From: Zygnema circumcarinatum
Taxonomy: Eukaryota > Streptophyta > Zygnematophyceae > Zygnematales > Zygnemataceae
Reading direction: 5' to 3'
Length of the DNA: 64,000 bases
NCBI GenBank assembly: GCA_037447605.1
Contig: CM074804.1
Coordinates: 5,091,217-5,155,216 of the forward strand
The notes under the pieces are model-generated. The model did no database searches and had not been told where the DNA came from. It saw only the letters and a program-made list of their open reading frames with translations. Position 1 is the stretch's first letter, and every line of letters starts with the position of its first letter. A program made the translations under genes and the position numbers. Positions 1 through 12,900 of the stretch are shown here, in pieces.

Positions 1-694
1 TTCTCCAACCATTTAAGGGGAAAGCCCTTATCTTAAGCCAAATTCCCTTATTTTAGGATGGCTGCTTATGACCAACTCGAGTTGCATGCCGGCATGCGCT
101 GCCACGCGGACCATGTGGTGCGGGAAATATCGAGAGGCCGATATCTGACCGATGCGCGCTGAAGTATCGAGATGCGAGGAGCCGCCGACAGATACAGGGA
201 CTCAGTGACACGTGGCACACCGCGGTCCGCCTGCAGAGGTGGACCGTACGGTCCTCCGCACATCAAATCTTCATTACTCGTACGGTACCGTATAAGAAAT
301 CTTCAGTACTACGCTACAACGTACAGTACTGAAGAAAAAAGCTTCCGTAGGATTTTTGGAGGTCCAGGGGCGGCCATTCCCTCCCCTGATTTAGGGTTTG
401 CTTGAAAGCCACACCGCCCTGGAAGTGGAAACTGGTTAAGGCCCGAGGTCGAAGGAGCTCACGGTACTAAAATGTAGTAAAATGCGGTGGAGAAGTGAAG
501 ATCCCTCCCGCCTGCCTCTGCTACCCTAGTCCTCAGTATTCACTGAAGAGGAGCCGGGCTCTAACCCAACGAAAATACGGTAGAGAATTGAAGGATTAGT
601 TTTGTTTTTCCTCCCTTCTTCTGCCTCTTCTCTGGTATTTTCCTAAAGTTCTACGCCGAAAATTTCGTAAGGTCCTGATTTTAGTGGAGGAGCC
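1..694. other. Spacer and 5' region of the ING gene
   Basis: No convincing coding exon is seen; the open frames here are short and lack family features. CGTACGGT-type palindromic runs occur near 245 and 280. The last 150 bases or so, which contain a pyrimidine-rich stretch near 605-640, are presumably promoter and 5' untranslated region of the ING gene that starts at 695. Confidence 0.5.
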
Positions 695-3070
695 ATGGCG
701 GCATATCTGGAGGAGTACATAGATAGTGAGTGTTTAGACTTCTGCCCTTTCCCTTAACCCTAATTTGTTCAGAACATGTTCATTCAATAAAGAAAGGAAT
801 TGTCAGCTGGGTGTTCTCCTTTAAGGGACCTGCCCTCAAACCCCTGCACTTTTGCCACCTAAGCCGTCCTTTTCACAGTGACGAGACGAAGCTTGAAGCC
901 GCCCCCATTTTCTTGGCTACTCGTTCTCCCGGCGCTCCCTGTGGCCCCCAGAGCATGGCTCCCAGAGCATGGCTCGTTTCTTGTGGTTGCGCAGTGTAGC
1001 ACAGCTCGTTGATTCTTCCATTTTTAGCAGCATCTTACCCGCTGTGACGGAATGTGGAGCAGTGCAGGTGTATCATCGCTGCCTGCAGAATTGCAGCAGA
1101 ACTTTCGGAAACTTCGTGAGCTGGATATGCAATCTCATGGTGAGGCAGCTTTGTCAGAACAGCAATGGAACTCTGTAAAGTACTCTACAAGTCGACACCA
1201 AAATCGTATATCGCAACCATCATACCCAAAAGGAGCAAGTTGTTTATGGTCGATTGGCTTTCTGTTGTGGGACCATCCTGTTTGGGACAGAGCTACGACT
1301 GCGCGTTGAGGCTCAGTCTGCAGAGCGTCTGGAGGCCCTTACAGCTGCAGAACAAGCAGGCCAGGCCACAGTGTCAGAAGTACAGGCAGGGCAAATTGAG
1401 GCTGACGAGAAAGTTTGGCTCGGCCTTGCGGATGAGAAAGTGGCATTGGCAGTGCGCACGTATGAACTGGTGAGCTCGTTCGTTCTATGTATGCCAAAAA
1501 GACAGGGCCTCCCTCGAGATTTCGGAGTTTTAACAGGGCTACGTGCACCCTAGCAAGGAGAAGGTTGGCCTGTGGGTTGAAGTGAGGCAAAATAGCGCCC
1601 GTCTTTCCCTGTTTTTTCCCTTTGGCAGCGGATGGTTTTGTCGGCCCTGAGTACCTTTATGTCTTAAAGAACCATGGACTCGATAGCACAGGATGCTTTA
1701 AACCAAGCAGTTAGGCTTCCAGGCTTATGCGACTGGGCCTGCATACTTTCGCTAACCTTAGTCATGTCTATGGGATGCTGGTAGGTGGACAGCCATATTC
1801 GACGTCTCGACAAAGATTTGCGCAAGTTTGAGGAGGAGCTGAAGCAAGGAAAGTGGTGTTAGTGGCCAGGCGCTATTTGCTGACAGGGCGTCGTAAGGCA
1901 CCCTGAGACGCAGTTGCTAACGAAAAGTTGTTTTCTCTTCTGGAGCACAAACCTGCTCCTCGCGTACAGCAAAGCTCACTTTAAGCACTATGTCGTCCTT
2001 CGCCTAAATATTGGCTCCAAGGAGCGCACGTTAGATGCTGAGATATGCCCGTGGGAGTTCTGTGGATTGCAGAGAGGGAGCTTCTGGGTGGCGCTGTAGC
2101 AGAACAAAAAATGGAAAGTGCAGCCGGGAGGACTGGGCGGGATGAGAATGTCAAAGCACTAAGGAAAAGGTATTGGGTCTCTTCCTGGTTCTTTGGCGAA
2201 AGGTGATAGGTACTTTGCGCCTATCTGGATTCGACCTTATCCATGAATTCACTAAATATCTTCATGGAACTATCGACTCGAGTGATTGTCGCAGATCAAT
2301 CAGAAAGCCTGCAGAAGTATCCGCTTCTCCAATGAATGCCGGAAAAGTATCAGGCTTTGTTGAAGCGCGTGACTCGTCCATTCGGTCGCTTACTTTCGGC
2401 TCTGACCGTGCTGCATTTAGGTTACCACAGGGAGAGTTTGCATCCTCGTGCTGCAAGCAGCTGGAAGTGCATGACTTGTTGCTGACTCGGGGTTAACGAA
2501 TATAACCGAATAACTCAACACGAATCGGTGGCATCGTGCAGGGGTGTGGCAACACAAAATGGAGCTGCAGCAGTGCATGGAGTGGACTTGGACCTCCCAA
2601 TCGATCCGAACGAGCCGACTTACTGCTATTGCAATCAAGTATCCTATGGAGAGATGATTGCATGCGATAACCCCGAGGTGCGTCCTCTTTCATTAGTATT
2701 CTTCCGGCTGCCAGAAAGTGTACCGATGCCTCCACGGAGGCTCCACTTTGTCTACCGCTCGTCCTTTTGATGCATTAATGTCATGTGTGCTTTTTTGACT
2801 GCTTTCGTGTTCATATAGGGACCTGGGCAGATGTATGCTAGGCTTCCACTCTGCAGCTTGAAGACGGTCAACATGCTTGTTAGAGGGTGAGGGGAAGAGC
2901 CGGGCGCAATGCCAAGCCTTAGAGCGCTCTGTGAGCGGGTCTTGTTCGCCGTGCAGTGCAAAATTGAGTGGTTCCATTTCGACTGCGTGCGCATCGGAGA
3001 TCGGCCGAAGGGAAGGTGGTTCTGCCCCGATTGCAGGGCACAAGCTCCGCCACGGCGGAGAATAAAGTGA
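695..3070 (+). CDS. ING: ING-family PHD-finger protein (ING4/5-like histone reader)
   Basis: Seven exons: 695-725, 1068-1139, 1291-1469, 1785-1857, 2100-2169, 2542-2677, 2957-3070; phases agree at all junctions and the sum gives 224 residues, the usual plant ING size. The N-terminus ([11 protein letters not shown], then [17 protein letters not shown]) is the ING dimerisation helix. Exons 3-4 carry the rest of the helical ING domain ([18 protein letters not shown]). A basic linker follows, then the signature [12 protein letters not shown] and a C4HC3 PHD finger running through CDNPE, WFHFDC and WFCPDC to a basic tail. Family knowledge: ING proteins read trimethylated H3K4 and tether histone acetyltransferase (NuA4/HBO1-type) complexes in the nucleus. 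The join of exon 4 to 5 (donor after 1857, acceptor before 2100) is the least certain; the nearby acceptor at 2102 would create a stop. The gene is convergent with the aldehyde oxidase. Confidence 0.88.
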
Positions 3071-3862
3071 AAATGTGTGGGTCAACAGTCGAGCTCAGGC
3101 TGGGGAGATTTTTGTTTAGGTTTTACATCAGGAAGTAGTGTACAGGACGCGGATATTGGATTAGAAGTCTGTTGGAAAGTGCTGAGGAAGTTCTTAGCTA
3201 TGGAGCCACAGGATCCCATAGTGCGACGTTTTTTTCATAGTGTGACAGTTATCTTATAGTGCGACAAGTGCGCATGTGGTGTCGCACGTGCGACGGGCGA
3301 ATAAATATCGTTCACATGGAACGAATTTCGTTCGCTCTCTGCACGTGCGACGCTCAGCGATCTTGCGACGCTGACCGTTTCTCAATTTCACATGGAACCG
3401 TGTGCAAGCGGCAACACAGTTTTGTGAGGCCCTCCTAACTAGGGGACGTCAGGCTCAAAAAATCGCCAGTGCGGTAACACTTGAGAGAAAGGGTCCTTTG
3501 CGACCAGTCCCTCGTGGTTCTTTCCCCGTGCTGTCTTTGTCCATGTACATTTGATGGCCTCGCCATCGTGAGATCATTGACATTTTCCCCTTCAGAGAAA
3601 TGTTTCGTCAATCTGATACCAAAACGAGCACTCTGGAGAGAATGGGATCATCTTGCAATAGTGTACCGTACTCCCTGCAGACAGACGTCAGTACGACTCA
3701 AGAGGAACCTTTTGCTCGATTTGTTAAGTCTCTCCATCTTTCGCAAATGCGGGGGGGGCTTCTGAGAAGCTGCCCTCCTGTACGGTCAACCAGTCAAAGG
3801 CGAGACAGCAGTGGAGTCCACGGCGGAACGGGACATTCCGGCGAACTGTTACAGTCCAGCCG
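3071..3862. other. Spacer with GTGCGAC motifs
   Basis: No gene seen. The ING 3' region is followed at 3227-3294 by several copies of CATAGTGCGAC or its complement (3227-3237, 3254-3265, 3281-3294), a motif found again inside an MsrA intron at 47430-47506. A separate dispersed repeat lies at 3535-3590. Confidence 0.6.
3535..3590 (+). repeat. Dispersed motif family D, copy 1
   Basis: Contains TGTCCATGTACATTTGATGG followed by CCTCGCCATCGTGAGATCA. The same block occurs at 21153-21202, 53716-53766 and, reversed, at 56953-57000. Similarity with the reversed 57-kb copy extends upstream here to about 3503 (CTCGTGGTTCTT). Confidence 0.85.
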
Positions 3863-4322
3863 CAGGTCGGACCGTTGGAATGGTTGCGAACCATCGATTC
3901 ACGACCCGGCCAACCATTGCCAATGGTTGCAACCATTCGATTCAGTGGTTGTAAACCATTGGCAATGGTTCGAACCATTGCTTAAGGTGTTTGGTAACTT
4001 TCTTCGGAATTTTAAGGAGAAGGCCAATGTGAATTAGCTCCAGCATGGTTAAGCACGTTGCTTCCACACACTGCAAGACGTGAGTTCATATCCGCTAGGC
4101 GGCAAATTAAACTTGACGTCTTTTTATATAATGATTCCAACCATTGAATTCATCATTGGTTTCGTCGAATGGTTACCGACCATTCCAATGGTTGCGAACT
4201 CGCGAACGACGTCCAACCATTGCGATCCAATGATTGTTTACCATTCCAATGGTTGCCAAACATTGGACGTCCAACCATTGCCTTCGGTTGTCCAACGGTT
4301 GTCAATCCGATGGTCCGACCTG
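3863..4322. mobile_element. hAT-like MITE with AACCATTGG-type interior (family P)
   Basis: The ends are inverted repeats CAGGTCGGACC and GGTCCGACCTG. The flanks TCCAGCCG (3855-3862) and TCCAGCCC (4323-4330) match at 7 of 8 positions, as expected of an aged 8-bp target duplication. The interior consists of repeated CAACCATTGSMAATGGTTG-like palindromes. No transposase frame is present, so this is non-autonomous. The superfamily is inferred from the 8-bp duplication and the CAGG terminus. Related fragments lie near 13535-13628, 14957-15030 and 55150-55400. Confidence 0.75.
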
Positions 4323-5236
4323 TCCAGCCCAACAGCTCCTTCCCCATACGTCAAGCGACACCGCCCGGTTGAAGGCAACCGCCCAGTTGTACGGCTACTG
4401 TACGATCTGTCGGTCACCGTCATCCGAGTGAGCTGGCGCTACCGGATTGGTTGCCTCGAGCGGGGCACCGACTGACCTCGCCACAAATATCCAAAATATC
4501 TGCCTTTCCGCCCACCGGCCCGCCCGACGGCTGTCGGTGGGCCCCGTCCGTACGGCCCCGGGGCGGCCTTTCCGGCGGCTCCGCGAATGACCGGCGAGAA
4601 ACAGATTCATTCTGCTGCTCGCGCCGGATCCGGGTTGACCGCGGCCAGCCCACGTGGTGGTCTCGCCCGGGCCTCACGTGCCGGAGCGTCCCCCCATTGG
4701 CCACGGCCCTGCCCGTCCGCCAGCGGCTGGTTCCGCCGGCCCCCCTGGTCTCGTTCCCAGGCGCGTCCACCTATGTACGAAATCCGTACAGGAGGCAGCC
4801 CCCCCTCGCCCCGCGGCGCGGCGCGTCGTACGGCACGTACCCGCCCCAAGTTCGCGGGGGAGGGCGGGCGGGCGGGCGCACTTGGAGGGGCGCTGACAGC
4901 TGCTGCCGATTAAGGGCGCAAGCGGCAACGGACAGATCGGCGAGGAAGGCCGAGATCAAGAGCAGGTGCGAGAGCGGCTGGAGGAAGCATAAGAGCAGGA
5001 GGAGCAGGAGCTGAAGGAGGAGGAGCAGGAGCTGAAGGAGGAGGAGCAGGAGCAGAAGCAGGAGGAGGAGGAGGAGAAGCTTAGGCTCAAAGAGAGGACA
5101 GACGTGGAACATTATTGAAGGGGCGTGGCTTAATCGCTGGAAGTGCGTGAGGTGCTTGTTGGAGGAGAAGAAGTCGAGGGGGGGCTTGGCAAAAGGTTTG
5201 AAGTAAGGGAAGCGGAGAGATAGTGGGAGACACGCC
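4323..5236. other. GC-rich spacer before the small spliced gene
   Basis: Very GC-rich sequence with long accidental open frames on both strands and no recognisable domain. It probably holds the promoter and 5' leader of the gene starting at 5237. A purine-rich trinucleotide tract lies at 4985-5085. Confidence 0.5.
4985..5085. repeat. Imperfect (GAG/CAG/AAG) trinucleotide tract
   Basis: Near-tandem units of GAGGAGCAGGAGCTGAAG. One frame would encode a Glu-rich stretch, but a TAA stands directly upstream in that frame and a TGA follows soon after, so it is treated as low-complexity leader sequence and not as an exon. Confidence 0.8.
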
Positions 5237-5902
5237 ATGGCTCCGGAGCAGAATCGTCAGATATTTGAGGACGACGATGACTGGCTGTGCGGGTATTTGG
5301 CGACTACGAAGTATAGCAACGACTCCAGAATCATGTCCAATCCGGTGAAGCAGGTGAAGGCGAAAGCCGCCAGGGAGCCGCGTGCGAAGAAGTACTCGCT
5401 GCAAGCCCGCCCGAGACGAGCGTCGGGCGCTGCAGAAAGAACACGGTCGGGTCCGATGGTGGGAGAGCTGCCTGGGCGCGTGAACCGCATTCGGGAAGAG
5501 GAGGGCGATGCAGCGATGAGAGAAAAACAGGCCGGCCATTTTGTGAGGGAGCACAAAGTGGGGAAGAGCTTTCGATCCGGTATCCGGCGATCAGTGGATT
5601 GCAGGCGGCAATCAATTGACTTTGACGAGTTGGACGCTGTGAAAGAAAGGTGAGGCTTCTTCTTGCTTGTTGCGCTACAGTGTAATCTACCAGCGTTTTG
5701 GAAGCCAGCTTTTTGCTACATATAGAGTTTACGTTTTTCATGTGGAACGGGGGAAACTAGTGTGAAATGTTCGCAGGGGATTTGCGGTGAGGTCTTACTG
5801 GTTCGGTGCTTATTGTGTCTTTGCAGGCTTCAACAACTGACAGCAGCTTACTACCGTGGACAAGTGGCTTCGAAAGTTCCCCCACACCCTTGTAAAGCGT
5901 AG
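5237..5902 (+). CDS. Small basic protein of unknown function (two exons)
   Basis: Exon 1 is 5237-5649 and exon 2 is 5827-5902; the donor AAAG|GTGAGG and acceptor TTTGCAG|GC preserve the frame and end at TAG, giving about 162 residues. The protein opens with an acidic patch (FEDDDDW). A strongly basic Lys/Arg-rich middle follows (for example REPRAKKYSLQARPRRAS), then a helical segment with RLQQLTAAYYRGQ near the C-terminus. No signal peptide or membrane segment is seen and no family is recognised. The basic middle could be a nuclear signal or nucleic-acid contact, but that is inference only. It lies between the convergent ING and aldehyde oxidase genes. Confidence rests on the clean splice junction and the coding-like composition. 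Confidence 0.5.
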
Positions 5903-6915
5903 GAGAATTCATACCAAATCCTGTCTCCTGCTAGGAAACAGGTTTGGAGTGTACGATATGGAGGTAGCGTAGAAGGAGAGAAAGTGCTTAGGACACAATG
6001 CCCCTGCTCTTATCCATTAGAAGGTCCGGCGCCACCTCTCAAAGGCGTTCTCGTCGATTAGCTGTAAATGTGGAGTAGCTCCCAGTTGTAGCTCTTAAAG
6101 CTCGGAACTGGATTCTTTACCAGATCTGTAGTCGCGCAGGTGGGCACTAGCAATGGAGACTTCGCCCTTCTCTAGCTGCGGCAACTACGGCAAGCAGCCA
6201 TTTGTAGCTACAGGCTGTCAGCGAGATGCACGATCTCTAATTTGTCGAATAATCTCAGCACGGCGATCATCGCAGACTTGTCCTGTTGTCTGTTCTGTAC
6301 TTAGGAACATGTTTACTAGAATCTTCTTTGAAATTGTCCAAGTTTGAGTCTTGCTAAGAATTGAAAGATACGCAGTGTCTCTGCTGGGAATTCTTAATGC
6401 ATGTATCCGGCCTCAGTCGTCGTTGTTCTCTTATGCCCTCGGATGTGCGTTGGTCTTCTTCCGGATAATAGCCGAGGGGGGTTTGTCTCATAACTCGCAG
6501 TGTCGTAGTCTGTTCTACTTCATCCTACTTCTTGTCAATCCCCTTGTTATATCGTCGGAATATTATTACTTAAACTCATAAGTGAGACGAATATGCTTCC
6601 ATCACATAAAAGCCGTATACAAAGGCGGCGACCAGAACACATTTGATCAGTAAACAAAAATGAAAATGTCAACTCTGCTTTCATGAAGGAGAAGTATTTT
6701 ACAGAGCTGCTAAAATTTGTTCGTTGCAACAACCGTCGCAGCTTCAAAAAAAATGACTACTATACATACGAAGACGTATGAGCAAGACGTACGAACCTGT
6801 CGGCTTGACAAGAACGGCATGTAGAGACAGGTACAGCTGACAAGTTCAGCATCGTGCTGCCCGGCACAGCAACAAACAGAGTCGTCAACTCCCGTCAAGC
6901 ACTCCCTTCCATGAA
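5903..6915. other. Spacer between convergent genes
   Basis: It holds the presumed 3' region of the 5237 gene and of the aldehyde oxidase on the other strand. Only short, featureless open frames are present; nothing else is recognised. Confidence 0.5.
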
Positions 6916-9900
6916 TTACTCACGTTCCTTCATTTGTCGCTCCAAGGCAGACTGCAAAAAGGCTTCCACAGTATTCATGCCGCATAGGCTCTTCACTCGC
7001 TCCATAGTTGCTGGTGCATCGAGGCGAAAAAATTGATCTGCAGGGCTGTCATTGCTCGTCTGAATGCGCGAATCTGCTCGAGCTGCAGCGATTGCATGTC
7101 TCACTGCAGTATGAACAGATGCGGCAAGCAGGAGGGGCGGCTCTCCGGAAGCTGCACAAGAAAAGAAACAACACACTTGGTGCAGTTCAATAAAAGAAGG
7201 GCCGCTCCCGCATTTCATCTCGTCCAACTTCCCGTCTGCAGCTTTTAGAGCTTTAGGGCCTTTATGAAGGCTCGGCAGACTCGCTCATGCTGACCTTTGG
7301 AGGAGAGAACACCGCGAGCGTTGGGAGCGTCCTGCAGAAGGTGCACATTCAGCTGAAGGGGAATAGTGTCATGGCTCGGTATCTTGTAGTTCCATGTTCC
7401 GTCAGTGACAAGCTGACCTTTTTCGTCAACAACAACTTCTTCTGTGAGGAAGAATCCAACCCCCATCACGAATGCGCCTTCCACCTGTTGAAGCCCGATT
7501 TTTAAACCAAAGGATGAATCAGTTTTCATGTGTTTAAGCATTCCGTGTGTCCAAAGATTCGATATGTAAAACCAACCTGACACTCAATAGGTCGTGCAAT
7601 AGCCATGAAAAAAGGTCTACCAACCTGCCCAATATCCACAGCAGGATTCAGACTCTTCCCACAGTCGTACAAAATATCGCTCCGAAGAATTGTCGTTGCA
7701 CCCGTTAATACATCGATTTCAACCTGTCATTCACGGCATAAGTTCTTGAAAGCGATTAGCATTTCTGTTCGGTTAAAAGGCAACAAAGACTCTTGGTATG
7801 ACCTGCACTGCATTATGTTAATCGATTTCCATTCTTCAAGCAATGGGAATAGGTAACTGCTGGTCGACCAATGAACATTGGCCCTCCCCCTTTCTTCCAA
7901 GAAGGCATTGAAGCACATGCAGCCATAGAGCTCCTTTCACAGCGTGCGAACCACGAGTGCGCCTACCTCGGAGGCCGCAGCACCAAAGTTGAAGTACGTA
8001 GTCATCTTCCCTTCAGCGGAGAGAGCTGGAGACAGAGCCTGAGCAGTGAGCTCCACATTTGTTTTCCTTGCCTGCCAACTTTCGATGTTATCAGCCACAA
8101 AGCAATCAGCACCAGAATGCCTACTTTCCTATGAAGTAGAAAACCAGAAACTCTAAGAAAACCTTGAAATTCCTGGGAGTCCTAATAGGCCAGGTGAAAG
8201 AAAACAGCCAGGCCCTTCTTTATTATCCCCGAAGATGAGAAAACTCACAAGGGAAATCACCTCCCTCCACGTCGTCTGTTTCTTCTCAGAGCCCTGATTT
8301 GCATTCGCTTCCAATTTGTCCTTAATCGGACGCAGTCTCTCTACAAGCACATTGCAAGCTAGTTCTGCAGCTTTACAGCAGGATTCGGAGGTGCTGCTTG
8401 CAGCTGTGATTCCGCCATTCGGAAGGCTGATGCTGTCCTGGTCAACAATCTTTATCATCGATAAAGAAACCAAGTTCGAACTCTCTGTTTCACATTCCTT
8501 CTTTTGCACAACCTCTGCAGATGGCCTATCCCAGAGCCTGTTTAATGCATAAGCTACTGCCTGCTGGACCTTCACCCACAAGCCCTGCCCCATCTCAACT
8601 CCCGCCTGCTCCACCACAACCGACCCGTCAGCAAATATGCTCACTCGTGACAGTTTTGGAGGTACAAACACTTTGTATAGGACAGGTGAGGCAGCTATTC
8701 CCCTCTTTTTCCATAAGTGTTGATTGTTGAATTCAGCAATTTCCTCCTTCCTCAACTGCAGGCCAGAGGAGTCCTTCAACTCATTCCACACTCTCGGCAA
8801 TGTGAAGCCTTCTCCATTGCTACCTAATGTTCCGGGGAAGTATGCATTCAAGCTTTCCACAGAATGGAGGTTAGCCTCCCGCACGGCGCTGCTTGGGAGG
8901 CCAACTTCAGAGGCCACATGCTCTATGATGGCTTCTGCTAAGAAGGTCCCCTGCACTTCGCCCGGACCTCGCATTGTTGTTTTGCTTGAAACATTCGTCC
9001 TAAAAAGACACAATAACGCAAACAAATAAACCGCAATTTGAATCGGCGTATGCTATGGAGATAAGCGGCATTTCATTGCAAGCTACATGCTTGTCCTCGT
9101 GCCAGTCAACCCTTTAAACTTATTTCAGGCCTCAGAGCATGCAAGAATAGGCGAATGCGGGGACGCATCCCGGTTTCAGGTTTTCGTCTTAAAAACTAGT
9201 TTTTAGTTTTCTGCAAAAACCTAATTGACGAAGTACGGTTAAGAGGGCGCTCCCAGCAGAGGCAGACGAGCAGGAGGGGCCTACTTGCAGGTCTTGAGGT
9301 GCAGCTCGAATGCGCCGAAGTCGTACTGCGGCAGCGAGTTCGCGAATCCGTACACGCTGACGAGGCTGGACTCGGGCGTGCAGCCCCCGTCCAGCGCGGC
9401 TCGCACGCGCAGCGCCGACACGCGGCCCTCCTTCGAGAACGCCACGTCGTACACGGACCGTACGGGGTGCCGCCCGCCGACAAAGGCCAGGTCAGCGCCG
9501 CGCTCGAGCGTCATGCGTACGGGCCGCCCCAAACGGTACGCGGCAACTGCACATAGAGCGGCGACCTGCACAGGTTCCATGCAGGCACTTATCTTATCGT
9601 AACCCTAAAACCCTAAAACCCTAAAAGCCCTGCGGCACCCATGTCAGCGTCTGTGGACGAGTCATGATGGACTGACGGAGTGTTCGTTTAGTTATCTCTT
9701 TTCTGCTTTCATTTTTGATGGGTCCCTCAAACGTTGCCATGAACAGAGATGATGTTGAACAACAAGTGGTCGCACCTGGTGGGCCTTGTGCAGTTTGGCT
9801 CCAAAGGAACCTCCGAGCCGGCGAGTTATGACCCGCACTGCATTCTGCGGAAGACCTAAAAGTTGGGCCATCATCTTCTGCAGCTCCTCGGGGGCCTGGG

Positions 9901-12900
9901 TGGGGCAGTGCAGGGTAAAGCAGCCGTCCTCCTCAGGCACGACGAGCGCAGTCAGCGGCTCCATGTAGAAATGCTGCTGAGAATTCGAGAATAACTGCAC
10001 TCTCCACGAAAAGCAAGCAAGCAAGCACATCTATCAGTAGCGCTGGTGGTCAAGCTACGACCACTTTTCCGGTTAAAACGTTTGACAGGAGGGTTAAACA
10101 GCGAGAAGTGTCAGAGAAGCGAGTGCACGGGTTGATACTGTGCGCGTTGTGTCTGGCAAAGGATCCTCGTCTCACCTCCCCTCCTTCAATGCGTCTCTCT
10201 GCAGCAGCAAATGCTTCTTCAAAGTTTCCCCTTTTGGGAAGGAAAGGCAGAAAGTAGGGCGGAATGGGGTGGAACTGCTGCTGTGCTTCCGCCGCATCCA
10301 TTCCCAGCACGGGCGGTCCCACACTTTCCGTGTCGTATCGCACGACCACCTTCTTCGCAGCCTGCTTGGCGTGGCGGTGAGAGTCTGCAACCTGGCAGCA
10401 GATGGAGACACAGAATCGCAATGAGTTGTTTTATGTGGGAGGGAGCAGAAAAGGCCTTACAATATTTGTCGTTGAGAACTCATGTTGCTTTGCGCAAACT
10501 GTGACACATTGGTTGGAGTCTCAACGGATTGCTGGCAACTTCGAACGCATGGTCTCTGTCGCAGTCCTTCACTTGATGTCTGACTTTCCTTCTCACAGAC
10601 ATTGCGGTTTTTTTGTTTGGACTTAACTCGCTCGTAACGTAACTAACTCGTCTTTGAATGAAAGTCCTAGCCCTGCTTTATTTTGCTGAATGCCTCGCCT
10701 AGAGTTACGCTGTCGAAATAATGAAAATTCAGTTGCCCATACACTTTGTACTTCAATCGACTAGCTTTAGACAGTCTTACTTTCAGTAAAAACGCCAACA
10801 AATCTCCGTTTTACTCAAGCATTGTCAATGCTAGAAACTCACTTCATTCAGATTCGCATGCTATTCCACTATTATAATACATGAGACGAAGCTAACTTCT
10901 GACCAGTGAGGTATGGTACATACCACAATGCCCAACACATCACCCACAAACTTCACCTCCCCCTGCGCGAAAAGGGGAATTGACGAGCCCGCAGGGTCGC
11001 AGACGAGCACATTGCTGCCGCCCGCGGGAACATCCCTGCCGTCCAGAAACGCGACCACTCCTTCGCTCGCCAAAGCCGGCTCAGCCTCCACCGCCGCCAT
11101 GGCTGCCCGGGCAAACGCACTGCCGACCATTGCAGCAAAGAGGCAGCCCGGAGGCGAGGGAATGTCATCCACATACACAGCCTCGCCTGCAGAGGGTCCC
11201 CCCCTGCCTCACGGTGAAGCAGACCCAAAATTTGATGGAGCGTCCTTATGATAGGACACGCGGGATAATGAATCCGATTTTTTTAAATTCCTGCAGAGCA
11301 AGTGAACAAGTACCTGACGCCTGCAGTAGTGCAGTCCGTCGTGGAAGCGCTTCTGACACAGGGAAGTGTTCGGGGGAGAATTTGAACTTCTGGGAGCCTC
11401 CTGTTTTAGCCTTTAGGGCAGAAGCAAGGACAGGGCCTCCGGCCGCAGCATGCCTGCCTCCCTCTTCCAGCAATGCAGCGGGCTTCGGCCCATTGGACAA
11501 TGGGAGATCAGAGCCAATAAGCTCGTTGAGGAAGGTAAAAAGGAAACCGACCGCTACGCTGGAGAGGTAAGCTGCCTTTGCAGTGGCAGGTGGCGGAACT
11601 ATCTCAACCTTCAGGAGCTGCACCGCCGCAAGAATTGTGTCAAGGGTGAGTTTTTTGGATACGAGTAAGTGCTCCACTTGGCGCGCTCTAATTGCGTATT
11701 TTCCGCCAAATGCGCCAAAGGCTAGACGAGCAAGTTTGATATAGCATCCTCCCTGTGTGCCATCGGCATCCGAGTCGCCATTCGCTACGCCCTTCGAATA
11801 AAGTTCCTCTCCTGCTGGATTCTTGTGACTTAATTCCACTAGAAAAGCTGCATTCACAAAGGCGTGAGCATTTCCCGTCGGACGAATTGCAGCCCTGTAT
11901 GTTCGAAATACAATCTGAGCTTCCGGGCTAGCAGACTGTGGAGGGTCGTTGTTGGCGCCTGATCCTGCAAAAGGTATGAACACATTTAACAGGACTTCTT
12001 CCTTCCGCAGCCCTTCTTCGGAAAGAAACTCTTCCATGGAACGAATTTCAGACCCCGTCGTCGCTGACCCCACAGTTACATGAGCTCCTGCCCCTAACAG
12101 CAAAGTCGCCACATCCGACTCAAAGCCGCGTCTCTGAGCCATGATAAGGTTGCCTCCGATAGTCCCAGCATTCCTCACGTGCGGTGTTGCCACTTTCTGC
12201 AACTGCACCGCCATGGCTGAATGGACGGGTCCTTTCCCCTCCTCCAAAAGAGTAATTAGCTTTGTCAGCGTGGTTGCGGCTCCTACTCGCAGCCCCTTTT
12301 GGCTCACCTCCACTTCAGTGAGCTCAGAGATGTTCAGTACGCTGACTATCAACGCCGGCTTTTCGTGCTTGTACACTCCAGCCATCGTGTTTCCTGCCAC
12401 CAGTTGGATGTCCTCAGCGTTTTCCCGAACAAGAGAGAGAAGTTCATGCAGATCGACGGGAGATCGCCACGTCCGCCTTACTCTTTCACCCTTTTTCTTC
12501 TCACCCAAGTCAATTCCAAAAGACGAATTAACCCCGCCATAGCTGTACGGACTTAGCCGTTGACTTGAACTTTTGTCCTCGACCGCTTTCTTGTTGGAAA
12601 CACTCTCATTTTGGCCATCCCTGGCTTCAAGCGCTGCAATGAGAAAAGTAGGAAATGGAGGGTCCATGGCAGGATTGTACGGGGGAAGCAAGCTGCAGTC
12701 AGCCTTCTCTCCAAGTCCCCAAAAGGAGTTCACACCGAGCTTCCCTATGTCTTCCATATCCAACTCTGCAAAGCTCTTGCAGGCATCAAGAATCGGACGG
12801 TACCCCGTGCAGCGACAGAGGTTTCCCGAAATAGCAGCTTCGGCCTTGGAAGCTGACAGACCCGGCACGTGCGCCATTGCTTTCTGCACATTCACCTCTC

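Noticed and set aside
3863-4322. CRISPR-like array from the repeated AACCATTGG units
   Set aside because: Units are short, irregular and palindromic, have no constant-length spacers, and the context is eukaryotic nuclear DNA with transposon ends.
4451-5014. 187-codon plus-strand frame rich in Arg/Pro/Ser
   Set aside because: The region is extremely GC-rich, frames are open on both strands, the composition is low-complexity and no domain is present.
9600-9627. Interstitial telomere
   Set aside because: Only three units with an extra A; too short to be a telomere remnant.
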